DNA from: Danio rerio
Lineage: Eukaryota; Chordata; Actinopteri; Cypriniformes; Danionidae
Reading direction: 5' to 3'
Assembly: GCF_049306965.1 (NCBI RefSeq)
Contig: NC_133196.1
Location: 17,087,501-17,151,500, forward strand
Length of the DNA stretch: 64,000 nucleotides
Shown: positions 1 to 10,904 of the stretch, one piece after another
Position numbering within the stretch: the stretch's first letter is position 1
Layout of the letters: the number at the start of each line of letters is the position of its first letter
Position numbers and translations under genes: made by a program
Notes under the pieces: generated by a model
Databases searched by the model: none
What the model saw: only the letters and a program-made list of their open reading frames with translations
Told to the model about the DNA's origin: nothing

Positions 1-302
1 CAAACAACTGCCAATCACTGGATGTTTTCTCTTTTTCGAAGTATTCTCTGTCAAATGGTTGTGTGTTAAAATCCCAGTAGATCAGCATTTTCTGAAATAC
101 TCAGACCAGCCCGTCTGGCACCAACAACCATGCCACATTCAAAGTCACTTAAATCACCTTTCTTCCCCATTCTGATGCTCTGTTTGAACTGCAGCAGATC
201 GTCTTGATCATGTCTACATGCCTAAATGCATTGAGTTGCTGCCATGTGATCGGCTGATAAGAAACTTGCGTTAACGAGCAGTTAGACAGCTGTACCTAAT
301 GA
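1..302. mobile_element. Non-autonomous DNA transposon fragment
   Basis: The stretch ends in a terminus reading GTACCTAATGAAGTGGCCGG, which I recognise as the end of a repeat common in fish genomes. A diverged relative lies near 58920-59080 in idh3b intron 3 and shares the motifs around 'ATCATGCCA' and 'GTGATTGGCTGATTAGA'. The left end lies outside the window. Superfamily was not determined. Confidence 0.5.
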
Positions 303-1290
303 AGTGGCCGGTGAATGTATAAACAATTATATCTAATATATTTAAACATGCATGTGCATATTGGTAATTCCAATAGCCATTTTGGAATTTAAAAAGATGT
401 AACAAATGATTTATAAATGTAAAATCCAAACATGAACTTGTGAACTTGTATATGTAATTTGCATGTATTTCCGAGTATAATTTTTCTGTTTGGGGCCACC
501 GAAAACAATCTTGACCTTCCTTCTCAGACTTTTGGTAGTTTTTCATTATGTTTTTATATAATCACTATATCACAGCTGAGTTGGAGGAGAAAAAATGCTG
601 AAACTACATCTATATGCCGTTTTCAACTCCTGCCAAATGAGTCAGACCTTTATTTTGTCTCTGTCATGCCAACAAAGAGCTTTGTTTAATTTTACTCCAC
701 GCATTTGGCTCAAAACCAAAAAGAAATAAAAAAAATCCTGCTATCTAAAGCAGTTTTTGAAAGAGGGGGTTGATAATGGGTTTTCAATATAGCTTTGTAA
801 GCATGCATGCAAGCTTTTTTGATTAAGATTTCAAACAAGATTCTAACTCCTAAACCTCACTGGAGCTCATCATAAAAGGTTTGATTTAGATTCAATTTGT
901 TGAGAATTGCAAGCTATTTCAGATGTAAGTGAGTTAATTTTGTTCTCAAATGTTGCTTTTATGCTCAAAACTGTTCTACCCCCTGGGATCTTTTATTGTA
1001 GTTCTGTTTCCCCATGTCTCTAAATCAATCAGAGACATTCATCTATTTTTTTTAATAAGTTCAGATTTATGTCAAACACAGTCTCCAATCATTCTAAAAC
1101 ATTTTAGCACCATCCTGTGGATAAACAGTCTGTTACACAGCTGTTTGTTGCTCTCAAAAATCAAGGTTCTTTAAATATAACATTTAATGTACACTTAACA
1201 AAAGGTTTTTGATGTATCTTTGTGGAACGTAAAATAGATTTTTATGGCATCAGTGTTTTTATTGCTACTGATGGTTACGTGGAGAACCTT
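303..1290. other. AT-rich intergenic DNA, no gene seen
   Basis: Short ORFs occur on both strands but lack splice context, codon bias or family motifs. I see no feature here beyond poly-A/T tracts. Confidence 0.5.
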
Positions 1291-1292
1291 TG

Positions 1293-1530
1293 AAGGGATA
1301 GTTCACCCAAAAATTCTGTCATTATTTGCTTCTTTCAAACCTGTTTAAGTTTCTTTTTTCTGTTGAACACAAAGGAATATCTGTTGAAGAATATTGCAAA
1401 AAAACAGCCATTGATTTTTCATAGTATTTTTTGATCTTACTATGGATGTTGATTGGGGCTTATTATTTTTCCCACATTCTTTAAAATATCTTGTTTTGTT
1501 TTTAACAGAAGAAATAAATTCATAAAAGTG
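1293..1530. mobile_element. Angel-type palindromic MITE, right end decayed
   Basis: It starts with GGGATAGTTCACCCAAAAAT-like sequence. The typical inner part follows, with the phrases 'CTGTTGAACACAAAGG' and 'CCATTGATTTTTCATAG' and then their inverted counterpart, 'AACAGAAGAAA'. The mirrored right terminus (a GGGTGAACTATCCC-like end) is missing or too diverged. Angel elements are long near-perfect hairpin MITEs of zebrafish. Confidence 0.6.
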
Positions 1531-1559
1531 TAGAACCACCTGCACCTGTTTGCTGTTTG

Positions 1560-1735
1560 TTTAAATCACTTATATAAAAGGAGCTGATAAAACACAATTA
1601 TAGATTTTTTTGTGATATCATTGTTTTATGTTCAATCCACTTTAATCTGTAAAACTTAATAAGTTAACTTAATTCCTTCATGTTGTCTCAACACAGATCG
1701 ATTGTGTGGAACCCAGCATTTTTTTAGTGTGTGTG
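1560..1735. mobile_element. MITE with CAATCGATTTGTGT-type end, one half
   Basis: The phrases 'TTTATGTTCAATCCACTTTA', 'AAGTTAACTTAATTCCTTCA' and 'GATCGATTGTGTGGAACCCA' recur at 9755-10125 and 10905-11476. This is therefore a dispersed non-autonomous family; I cannot name it. Confidence 0.5.
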
Positions 1736-1811
1736 AGGAAATTACGTTTTTTTTTTCTCCCTTTTTAGATGAACTGTTTCTTATGCATGCAACCTTTGCA
1801 TTGCACAAAAT

Positions 1812-1946
1812 ATTCATTCATTTTCTTGTTGGCTTAGTCCCTTTATTAACCCAGGGTCTCTACAGCGGAATGAACCACCAGCTTATCCAGCACGTTTTTT
1901 ACGCAGCGGATGCCCTTCCTGACGCAACCCATCTCTGGGGAACATC

Positions 1947-1978
<32 letters not shown>

Positions 1979-2166
1979 AGACAATTTTAGCCTACCCAAT
2001 TCACCTGTACCGCATGTCTTTGGACTGTGGGGGAAACTGGAGCACCCGGAGGAAACCCACGTGAATGCAGCGAAAGCATGCAAACTCCACACAGAAACGC
2101 CAACTGAGCTAAGATTTGAACCAGCGACCCAGCGACCTTCTTGCTGTGAGGCGACAGCACCCGCTC
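1812..2166 (-). mobile_element. DANA-type SINE
   Basis: Read on the minus strand it has the DANA order: tRNA-like head (AGCAAGAAGGTCGCTGGTTC), conserved middle (GGAGTTTGCATG, GTTTCCTCCGGGTGCTCC), a (GT)n tract and a tail ending in AATGAATGAAT-like repeats. The (CA)n run at about 1946-1975 is its internal microsatellite. DANA is a tRNA-derived zebrafish SINE of the V-SINE group. The head is shortened. Confidence 0.9.
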
Positions 2167-2555
2167 AAAATTTTCTTTTGGGGAAAATATTCTTCAAAAT
2201 AATATTCAAATTAGGAAAAAAATAAACAAAAAAAATTCTAAATGTTTCTAGAATTGTTGCAAAGACCCATTTTGCATGCTTTATTATTATTATTATTATT
2301 ATTTTGTTAACTTCTGTAGCAAATTAACATAACAAGTGAATTGAAAGAGACCGTGCTAAACAATTTGAACTCCATTTGTGAACTAAATTTACATACAAGA
2401 AAAATATATATACCACAAATTATGATTCTTTTATGGCATTGATATTTCCATTGAGAAAACTTAAAACACATAAACGCTTTAAGGAAAAGTATCTTTAGAA
2501 TAATCAAATGTTTTTTTTTTTGAAAAATCGGGAAAAAAGTGGGGAACTAAAATTC

Positions 2556-3494
2556 TGTTATCATTAACTCACCCTTCACTTAACACAAGCCTGTCTGAGT
2601 ATCTTTTTTTTCTGCTGAACCTAAAATAATATATTTAAAAGAAAGCTGGAAACTGGCAACCAGTGACTTTCATTGTATTTGTTTTTTTTCTACTATGGAA
2701 GTCCATGGTTGCCGGTTTTCAGCTTTTTAAAAAATTGAACCAGGGTCATTCTGAAAACATACCTCTATATACATTTCTGGAGACCGCCAAATACATCCCA
2801 GAAGCTACTTTTTTGCAGTTTCTGTTTTCACGAATCCACGAAAACAAAGGCTGCTGTGTACACATTTTTTAGATGTCAAACTTCTCTCACGAGTGCCATT
2901 CACGCCTGCTGTTCGAGTGTCAATTAACCAGAGGTCGCTGTCGTGACTGACTGATCCACTGACCCACCCTCCTCCTTCCCTGAACCAAACAAATAGTATG
3001 TAAAAAGTACTAATCCACCTATTTCCCTAAACCCAACTAATACATTTAAAAAGCAATCCATAAAAAGAAAAGGCCTCTCCAGATTTTTACCACATTCTCA
3101 TCTTTATTTTATTTTTTGGATTCTGTTTCTGTCTTACCTGGTTTCTGAAACTGTTCTTCACCAGACTCGAACCTCCTTATCATAGTCATCTCTTCTCCAC
3201 ATCTCAAGTCCTCTGACGAGCATGGCGAGCCAACTGGACAAACTGATGACAGTGGGAAAGCCGTCCATATGGAGGTAAGCGGTCGGCTGGTAAGCGCGAA
3301 AAGGAATGACTCTATACCACCCCGTAGCATTCGTTTTAAGATGAAATGCAGCCATACGTACTTCTGGCTACATAATTAGCAATCGTATATAGGTCCACGT
3401 TTTCAGAATGAGCTTATGTTGTAAAAATTGCTTCGTTTAGGTTTAGAAGGAAGAAAACTAGCGTTTTCATTTTTGGGTGAAGTATCCCTTTTTC
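2556..3494. mobile_element. Angel-type MITE split by another insertion
   Basis: The left half (about 2556-2746) carries the Angel inner motifs, including 'CTACTATGGAAGTCCATGGT'. The right terminus, reading TTTTTGGGTGAAGTATCCC, appears only at about 3468-3491. The DNA between them (2747-3410) is a different transposon, annotated separately. Order of events: the Angel copy landed first and was later interrupted. Confidence 0.6.
2747..3410. mobile_element. Non-autonomous DNA transposon nested in the Angel copy
   Basis: The termini are inverted: the left end reads CATTCTGAAAACAT and the right end, reverse-complemented, reads CATTCTGAAAACGT. A second shared block, CTATATAC, lies just inside both ends. 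The inner sequence is unique with several short ORFs that show no transposase motif, so it is non-autonomous. No clear target-site duplication was found, and the superfamily is unassigned. Confidence 0.6.
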
Positions 3495-3666
3495 ATCAGT
3501 GGTCTATTCACATTGCACAAATAAGTTTATTAATAGTGGAAAAAGTTTATTTAAATTATAAAATATATATTTTTTTAATTCTGAAAGGTTCTTTGGAAAG
3601 CTCAAAATGATTATTCTATGGCATTGCTGTGAAAACAGCTCTGAGATCTTTATTTTATGACTGCAG

Positions 3667-3867
3667 CCAGTGTTTAGTAACCCTTTGACACCACCAGAGG
3701 GACCAACCACAACAAAGCCAATGAGCCCAACGTATAATCAATTATGTCTTCCGATAGCTGTTGGGAAACAAAGGAAGACTGTCCAGACTTCCTCCACAAA
3801 AAATCCATCAATCTCTCTTAGCTTTAGTGAAGAGAAGCACAATGACTCATCTCAAATAACAGGGTAA
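3667..3867 (+). CDS. Orphan coding-exon candidate, unidentified
   Basis: An open frame of 66 codons follows a possible splice acceptor (ATGACTGCAG, ending at 3666) and closes at a TAA at 3865-3867. The predicted peptide is rich in Ser, Thr and Pro, with an acidic/basic stretch near the end (FSEEKHNDSSQ). Base composition is less AT-rich than the flanks. A donor-like AGGGTAACT overlaps the stop and a good acceptor (TTTCTGCCAG) ends at 3927, but the 64-nt intron between them would be very short for zebrafish. The same frame opens again at 3886-4113. No family is recognised and no upstream exons were found. It could be the last exon of an unknown gene, a decayed gene or chance. Confidence 0.2.
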   Translation, partial: PVFSNPLTPPEGPTTTKPMSPTYNQLCLPIAVGKQRKTVQTSSTKNPSISLSFSEEKHNDSSQITG

Positions 3868-4199
3868 CTTCCAAACCCCCTTCAGATGAGGCTGAAACAC
3901 ATTTTATTTTTCCCATATTTCTGCCAGGTACGTGGACAAAAAAAGATCAGGAAAAAAGTAAAAAGCACAGATAGTGAATTCAGATCTGTTTGCACTGTCA
4001 GCTCAGTGCGAACGCACTATACCATGTCAATAGACGCTACCACATCTACTAAAGATACGTCTACCTCAACAGCACCTAATATTTACCTCAGACTCACTCA
4101 CACTTTACTGTGAGCTCGACTGTGATATGAACAGGCCTCTTTTTAGCATTAAATCCCTGCTTCTGGATGTTCTAAAAGCATGTTTATGACAGGATGTAT

Positions 4200-5435
4200 T
4201 AAAGTACACTGTAAAAAATAATAAATAATCTGTTAATAAACACAGTTTCTGTATATTGTGTTTTTAGTTTTTTCACGGTTGTGAATTGCATTATGGGATG
4301 ATGATCTCTGCTCTGTCAACTTTTAATGTTGAAAATTCAACTCTACTGTTTAACAAAGTGACTTTTATGGACATTTTAGTAGTTTAAAATAATCGAATGG
4401 ATAAGAAATAATATAGAGAGAAATAAATCTGTAAAATAACAGAAAATGTAGGTTTTTGTGGCACCACCAACCCAGACAATATGTCACTTTAAACTATTAA
4501 AAATGTTGGTAACACTTTAGAATAACAGTGCACAATGTATTAAAATGTAAACTGAACATTACTTTATTATGAATTGATGACAAGTTAAGGTGCGCTAATC
4601 ATGAACTAACTTTAACACGAGTCACAAGAGTTTTTGTGTGAATGATGGCTACCTTAATTACTTGTTAGTACATGTTGTTAATTAATGTATTAATTAATAT
4701 TTAAGTTTAAGCTAAATGTAACCAACACAAACTCATGAGCTGTTAATGTTTAATTATGTCATGACTTTACTTAGAGGGGCACATCACTATTAACTCATCC
4801 TTAGCTACTCATAAACTCCTGTGTTTAAAATGTTCATGTTGATGTTGACAGAACACTTTTCTATTGTTATTCAACAAATTATATCAAATTATAAATATTT
4901 AGAACAATAAACTTAAGTGGGATGTATGCACTGACTTTAAGGAAAAAGCTTCAAAAGAATCTACTTCTTGAAGAAACTATTGTCTTTTAATGTTGACAAC
5001 ACATTGTTGATCATGTTTTACAGGGTTTTTATCAAAAGTATTGCAACATTTTGTGTTGCAAGGCCCAGAAGAGGTCACTGGGGAAGGTGGTAACAATAGC
5101 CAGTAAGTTGTTGGGAAAAAAATTAAAGAGCATTGACTTTATAAACTACTAATAACCTGTTTATTAATAGTTAGGAAGAAGTTGGGTTTTGGTTTTGAGT
5201 AAGATTAGGGATGCAAAATAAGACCATACTTAACTACTAATAAACCATTAATATCTTATTAATAGACAGGTATTAAGCCAGTAGTAATTAGCATAAATTG
5301 TGACCTAAACAAAAGTGTTACTGATAAAAGTTGTCAGAAGAAAGATCAAGGTTTCATAATGCGATTCAAAAGCATAAATAAACAGGGAAAAATAAAAACA
5401 CAAATTACAAAAAAACGGAAAACTAAAAAAAAAAA
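4200..5435. repeat. AT-rich repeat-derived DNA, no gene
   Basis: The stretch opens with a CACTGTAAAAAATAATAA terminus of the kind found at the ends of many fish MITEs. It continues as low-complexity AT-rich DNA with phrases such as 'ATTAATAGTTAG' and 'TAATTAATGTATTAATTAAT'. No coding signal was seen. Confidence 0.4.
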
Positions 5436-6205
5436 GTTTCTCGTATTTTGTGATTTGTTTTTTTTATTTTATTGAGTTAAAAATTAAATTATTATCCATA
5501 AATCAGCACAATGTAAAAAAAAGTTATTTTCCTTTTTTCTGTTTAATTACAGAAACTTACTGTAAAATAATGAACATGAAATTACAGAAATGTCCTGATA
5601 TTTAGATTTCCAGTACATTTCTGTTATTAAATGTCTGTTATTTTACATTCAATTTATGTAATTTAACGGAAAAAGGTTAAGCAACAAATTTTTGTTTACA
5701 GTTTTCTGTATTTTGTGATTCATTTTTTAATTTATTTATTGAGTTTACATATATATTCTATATCCGTATATCAGCACACTGTAAAAAATCTTTTATTTAA
5801 CTTTTTCTCATTAAATTACAGAAATTTACTGTAAAATAATGGAAATTTACTTGAATTTAGATTTCCAGTAAATTTTTGTCATTTAACGTCTGTTTTTTAT
5901 AGTAAATTTCTGTAATTTAATGGAATAAAGTTAAATAATGAATTTCTTTTACAGTTTTCCATATTTTGTGATTTGTGGTTTTATTTTATTGAGTTTACAC
6001 AATAATTATTATCTGTAAATTAGCACACTGTAAAAGAAATTTTATTTTTACTGTAAAATAACGGACGTTAAATTAAAGAAATTGGATGTGAAATTCTTAA
6101 ATTTAGATTTTCTGTAAATTTCTGTTATTAAACATCTATTATTTTACAGTAAATTTCTGTAATTTAATGGAAAAAAAGTAAAATAATGGATTTCTTTAAC
6201 AATGT
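5436..6205. repeat. Tandem array of about three 253-265-bp AT-rich units
   Basis: The phrase GTTTTCTGTATTTTGTGATT and its variants start at 5436, 5701 and 5954, giving periods of 265 and 253 bp. Each unit then runs through 'ATCAGCACACTGTAAAAAA', 'AAATTACAGAAATTTACTG', 'TTTAGATTTCCAGTAAAT' and 'TAAATTTCTGTAATTTAATGG'. Each unit is itself partly palindromic. It looks like a MITE that expanded in tandem. Confidence 0.7.
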
Positions 6206-6920
6206 AAGTAAACAAGAAAATCTTGCCTTCTCACCCCTTTTTTATGCCATTGCTTTTGACCGTTACAAAAAAATCGTGACATCTGCTCTCTTTCTTATCA
6301 GCACTCCTGTAAAAATCTAAGTCAGCATGTGCAAGCGGTCATTAGGGAGGAGATCTTTAGGCTTCCTACCATTGCATTAAGCTGTGGCTGAATCATAATC
6401 ATTGATCCATTTAAGAGAGGGATTGTCTAATGATGCAAATTATGTCATCGAACAAGCTGTCACAAACGTTTAAGCACATTTCCAATATCGACTATTAGCT
6501 CATAATGCAACCCGAGCCTTTAACGTTTACAAGTAAATGGAAGACAAATGTGTCTTTTGACATGCAACACTTGAACTCCTTTTTTACAAGGTGTCTGGTA
6601 ACACTTATTTTTTCACCCTTACTTGACTTGCAGCTCTTTTTACTTGTGTGTGTTCCTCTAAATATAGTCAAAATGGATGAATTGTTAGAGGCATGCTTTT
6701 GGTTCTTGCCAGGAATGGATAGATCTGTTTTTATGGTAAAAGAGAGGTTTGAAGAGGCATAATGGGAGATCTGCTGTGAGCTGTCAATGATTCATGTATC
6801 GTGAAAACATATGATCTGAATTCATACTTCTGCAGCTGGTTCTCCTCCACAATGATTATGGTGTGTCTATACAAGACCTGAAATGACACTACGCAAAATG
6901 TAAAACATGTGGGAGTAGAA
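6206..6920. other. Non-repetitive block, possible conserved non-coding DNA
   Basis: Base composition becomes balanced and no repeat motif is seen. Homeobox/POU-like words occur, such as TGATGCAAATTATG near 6432 and CTGAATCATAATCATTGATC near 6388. The short ORF at 6505-6762 has no family resemblance. The conserved-element idea is inference only. Confidence 0.3.
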
Positions 6921-6984
6921 CAGTTACAGTATTCAGAGGTTTAGGGTCATTATAGGGTCATTTATTTATTTATTCTTTTTTAAT

Positions 6985-7265
6985 ACACTCAGAAAAAATA
7001 GTACAATGTTGTACCAAAGAAGGTACAAACCCTTGTTACTGAGGCAGTACCTTTTTATGGAACAGAATTGTACCTTAAGACAAAGACACAATTTTTACCA
7101 TTGCAGTTTGTCCCTTTGACATGATTTGTACCATGGGAAATCAAAATGTACCTTTGGTTTTTAAAACCTGCAGATACAGTATTGTACCTTCATTAAAGAA
7201 TGAAGAAAAAAAATGATCCAAAAAGGTACCACCACAGTGACAAGACACTTTTTACCTTAACAGTG
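6985..7265. mobile_element. MITE rich in GTACC/GGTAC words
   Basis: The block carries many TTGTACC and GGTAC words in opposite orientations (for example ATGTTGTACCAAAGAAGGTA at the left and AAAAAGGTACCACCACAGTG at the right). It begins with ACACTCAGAAAAAATAG and ends near TTAACAGTGTC, which are rough inverted termini. It interrupts a local tandem-repeat unit (see 6930-8270). Superfamily unassigned. Confidence 0.45.
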
Positions 7266-7456
7266 TCAAAAATGCTTACCAAATATTTATTTAAAATGCC
7301 TTTAATGTTTAGTTTGCAATACCTCACAAAACCTAAAGTTTTACCAGTTGTTTTGTAATATTGTATGAATTGTATGGTGAATTATTTTTTAGGGTCATTA
7401 ATACATCATTTATTATAGACAAAGGTTGAGGAATTGTTTTTTAAGTTTAGGGTCAA

Positions 7457-7793
7457 GGGCGACGCAGTGGGTAGCACGTTCGCCTCACAGCAAGAAGGTC
7501 GCTGGTTCGATCCTCGGCTCAGTTGGCGTTTCTGTGTGGAGTTTGCATGTTCTCCCTGCGTTCGCGTGGGTTTCCTCCGGGTGCTCCGGAGGAAGCACCA
7601 AAAGACATGTGGTACAGGTGAATTAGGTAGGCTAAATTGTCGGTAGTGTGTGTGTGTGGATGTTTCCCAGAGATGGGTTGCGGCTGGAAGGGCATCCGCT
7701 GCGTAAAAACTTGCTGGATAAGTTGGCGGTTCATTCCGCTGTGGCGACCCCGGATTATTAAAGGGACTAAGCCGACAAAAAAATGAATGAATG
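7457..7793 (+). mobile_element. DANA-type SINE with 12-bp target-site duplication
   Basis: A nearly full element: head GGGCGACGCAGTGGGTAGCA, box-B-like GGTTCGATCC, the conserved GGAGTTTGCATGTTCTCC block, a short (GT)n and an AATGAATGAAT tail. AGTTTAGGGTCA flanks it at 7444-7455 and 7794-7805, a plausible target-site duplication, although the host DNA is itself repetitive there. Confidence 0.9.
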
Positions 7794-7865
7794 AGTTTAG
7801 GGTCATTATAGGGTATTTTTTTTACATTATTTATAATTATTATTAATTGGCAGAGGTTTGTTGGC

Positions 7866-8166
7866 AAAGCGGTGGCGCAGTAGGTAGCGCTGTCGCCTCA
7901 TAGCAAGAAGGTCGCTGGTTCGAGCCTCGTGGGTTTTCTTCGGGTGCTCCGGTTTCCCCCACAATCCAAAGATACGTGTTACAGGTGAATTGGGTAGGCT
8001 AAATTGTCTGTAGTGTATGAGTGTGTATGGCTGTTTCCCAGAGATGGGTTGCAGCTGGAAGGGCATCTGCTGCATGAAACATATGCTGGATAAGTTGGCG
8101 GTTCATTCCGCTGTGTTGACCCCAAATTAATAAAGGGGCTAAGCCGAAGAGAAAATGAATGAATGG
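7866..8166 (+). mobile_element. DANA-type SINE, internally deleted
   Basis: It starts with GCGGTGGCGCAGTAGGTAGC, then the GTCGCTGGTTCGAGCC promoter box. It skips the conserved GGAGTTTGCATG segment and resumes at GGGTTTTCTTCGGGTGCTCC. It ends with an AATGAATGAAT tail. Confidence 0.85.
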
Positions 8167-8662
8167 GGAATTGTTTTTTAAGTTTAGGGTCATTATAGGG
8201 TAATTTTTTTAATTAATTATTTGTTGTTGTTATTATTAATAATAATAGGCAGAGGTTGGAGAATTGTTTTAATCAGCAATTAAAATTTGATAATTAAAAT
8301 TATTATGCTTTAATTTGATTAAATTTAACAGTAAAGAATTTACTTTATGACAAATTGTTCTTTAATAAATGCAGTCCTTTTAAAACTGTTGAGAATCCTA
8401 AAAAAAAAAATATCCCAGGTTCCACAAAAGGTTTTACACACTGTTTTAATCATTGATAATATGAAACTTTCATGATTTAATTTAAATGATATATTTTAAT
8501 TTTCACTTTAATGACTAAGGTGAATAAATCACAGTTTTAAAAATATTTTAAAAGCTCCAAAATATATTTTGATTGAATACGTCAAGTCAAGACAACATGA
8601 CCAAATATTAGAACATTGCATAACAATAAATGACTGTGTTTTTTGTTTTGTTTTTTGTTTAA

Positions 8663-9039
8663 TATTCATTCATACATTCCCTCATTTTCTTTTTGGCTTA
8701 ATCCCTTTATACATCATGGGGTCGCCTCAGCAGAATAAACCTCCAACTTATCCAGCATATGTTTTTTTACATAGCAGATGCCCTTCCAGTCACAACTCAG
8801 TACTGGGAAACACTCTCTCATTTACACTCATACTACAGTCAATTTAGTTTATTCAATTCACCCATAGCGCATGACTTCGGACTGTGGGGGAAACCGGAAC
8901 ACCTGGAGGAAACCCACGCCAACACAGGGAGAACATGCAAACTCCACACAGAAATGCCAAGTGACCCAGCCGGGACTCGAACCAGCGACCTTCTTGCTGT
9001 GAAGCGACAGTGCTAACCACTTAGCCTCTGTGCTGCCCC
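8663..9039 (-). mobile_element. DANA-type SINE, near full length
   Basis: Read on the minus strand it runs from a GGGGCAGCACAGAGGCTAAG head through CTTCACAGCAAGAAGGTCGC, the conserved GGAGTTTGCATG block and CTCCAGGTGTTCCGG to an ATTCATTCATAC-type tail at the left. The central GT tract is short. Confidence 0.9.
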
Positions 9040-9750
9040 TGTAATTTTTACTTCCATAAAAAATATGCACTTTTAACAGGAATTGCCTTCAGTAATTAAA
9101 AATAGCAGTGGAAACGGCAGCTAGCCACAGTCTTTTCCATTATGCAACATATTTGAATGCCTAAACTCTCGTCTATGTGCACTAAATTTAGGTTTTCCTC
9201 AGGTGCAATCCTTCGAGAATCTGATTTCATTTAAGTAATTATCCCTTAGACAAAGTTCAAAGAAGAAAGATAGTCAGGCTCAGTGGCTTGTTATAGTTTC
9301 CCTTCTAAATTAGACTTTCATAACAAAAAAGAGAAAAAAAACACTCACATCATTGTGAAATTTGATTACAGAGGAGAATGAACTGCATGCGGTTATAGGT
9401 GGGTTAAACAGGTTTTACTGATTGAGACAAGTACTTTGTTTCAGTGCCAAATGTTGAAAGCGTTTATATGAATATCTAGCTCTTTATGTTTCAATGAGTT
9501 TGTAACAGGTGGGTATCACTAATGACGCTTATGGAGCGAAAGTTAACAGTGGAAAAAGATCATACAGCCAAAACTACCTGAAGCCTATCTTTTCTTCTTA
9601 TGAGCCCCATGGGACTTTTCAATAATAAGGAATCCTGTGAGGAAATTACAATGCTGGAACCTTCACATCCCACCAGGATCACAAACCTTTGGGGGAAGAA
9701 TGGCATTCAGAAGCCTCTAATGAACAAGTCAACAAAAGACTCGCTTCTAA
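9040..9750. other. Mostly non-repetitive intergenic DNA, no gene seen
   Basis: Moderate GC content, no splice-flanked ORF and no repeat I recognise. The left part (9085-9260) has phrases that look unique, for example GTGGAAACGGCAGCTAGCCA. It may be conserved non-coding DNA, but this cannot be judged from one genome. Confidence 0.3.
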
Positions 9751-9754
9751 ACTG

Positions 9755-10125
9755 TAGAAATATCCTGGGTTCCACACAATCGATTTGTGTTGGGAGATCA
9801 TGAAGGAATTAAGTTAACTTATTAGTTTCTACCAATTTAAGTGGATTGAACATAAAACAAATACGTTTTTACCCAAAAAACTTAAGAATTGATAAATAAT
9901 AAATAATGCTAACAATAGAAAATATGCTGTTTGATCAAACTAAAATTAAGCTGAAACTACACAATTGTTTTGAGTTTTTTGCAACAACTTAATTGTTTTT
10001 TGTTCAGTCCACTTAAATTTGTAAAAAAAATAATAATAAGTTAACTTAATTTCTTCATGTGTCTTCATGTTTTCCCAACACAAATTGATTGTGTGGAGCC
10101 CTTTTTTTTTTTACAGTGTATAGCT
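9755..10125. mobile_element. Palindromic MITE with CAATCGATTTGTGT-type ends
   Basis: The left half contains TGGGTTCCACACAATCGATT and GGAATTAAGTTAACTTATTA. The right half gives the inverted versions, ending GATTGTGTGGAGCCC and ACAGTGTA. Related half-copies lie at 1560-1735 and 10905-11476. Confidence 0.6.
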
Positions 10126-10560
10126 GTATAAAACCCAACAGTGAACTTTATCAAATGAAATGAGTGTAGTTAACTCAAAATTGACTGAAAGTTAATTATA
10201 CACATTTGAAAAGAGTTTTGAACTTAGTGTTGAAGGTAATGAGTTAATTAAATACCTCATTACTTCAGCCTAAATGGAGTAAGTTCACAGTACTCATATA
10301 GAATAGTTTTTTAACTCAAATAGTTTGTAGCAATCGTTTTTCTCAAACGGTTTGAGTTGCCTTAACTTATTGAGTTTTACATTACTCAATTGGTTTGAGT
10401 TCTCTTCATTTATTGGGGTTTACTTTCCTCAACTTCCCTCATTTACTCAAATGGATTAAGTTCACAGTACTCATTAGGATTAGTTTTTGACCTTAAATGG
10501 TTTGATGCAATCGGTTTCCTTTATTTATTGGGTTTTATGGTGTATGGAAAAAAATTTGAA
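10117..10560. repeat. Dispersed repeat rich in GGTTTGAGT, copy 1
   Basis: The block starting with AACCCAACAGTGAACTTTAT shares a long co-linear similarity with 17158-17550. Shared phrases include TGAAAGTTAATT, GTGTTGAAGGTAATGAG, GTAAGTTCACAGTACTCAT and CTCAAACGGTTTGAGT. These are two copies of one non-autonomous family about 7 kb apart in the same orientation. Confidence 0.65.
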
Positions 10561-10904
10561 GATCTCTCGATTTCTATAGATTCGCTAGATTTATTTAGTA
10601 GATGTTTCAGTAAAATGTTAGTGGTCTGTGATAACATTTCTTATAATTTTGAAATAAAAATACTGCCATATTTTTTCATCTTCAGAAACATTTTCAGAAA
10701 ATGGCAATTGGTCAAATTCATAAATTTTTTCATTTATTAAGGCAGAAAATTATGCTTTTCCATACCAAATATTGATTTTGTAACACTTCTGGAGTATTTT
10801 TGAGCCTAAACATGAATCTAAAAATGGTCAATTAGGTTTTTGTTTGTTTAATTAGAAACACGTCATCAGTAATTTACAGTAATTACCTTTTACTCAAACA
10901 CACA

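Larger units (their letters stand above)
6930..8270. repeat. Tandem repeat units split by transposon insertions
   Basis: Copies of a unit containing GAGGAATTGTTTTTTAAGTT, TTTAGGGTCATTATAGGGT and 'TATTATTAATTGGCAGAGG' occur near 6945, 7395-7455, 7794-7860 and 8160-8270. Between them sit one MITE (6985-7265) and two DANA SINEs. The array therefore existed before the insertions. Confidence 0.55.

Noticed and set aside
7406-9070. Several ORFs sharing HPHTHTTDN-like or AGRTCK-like peptides
   Set aside because: They are frames through DANA SINE copies, which do not encode proteins.
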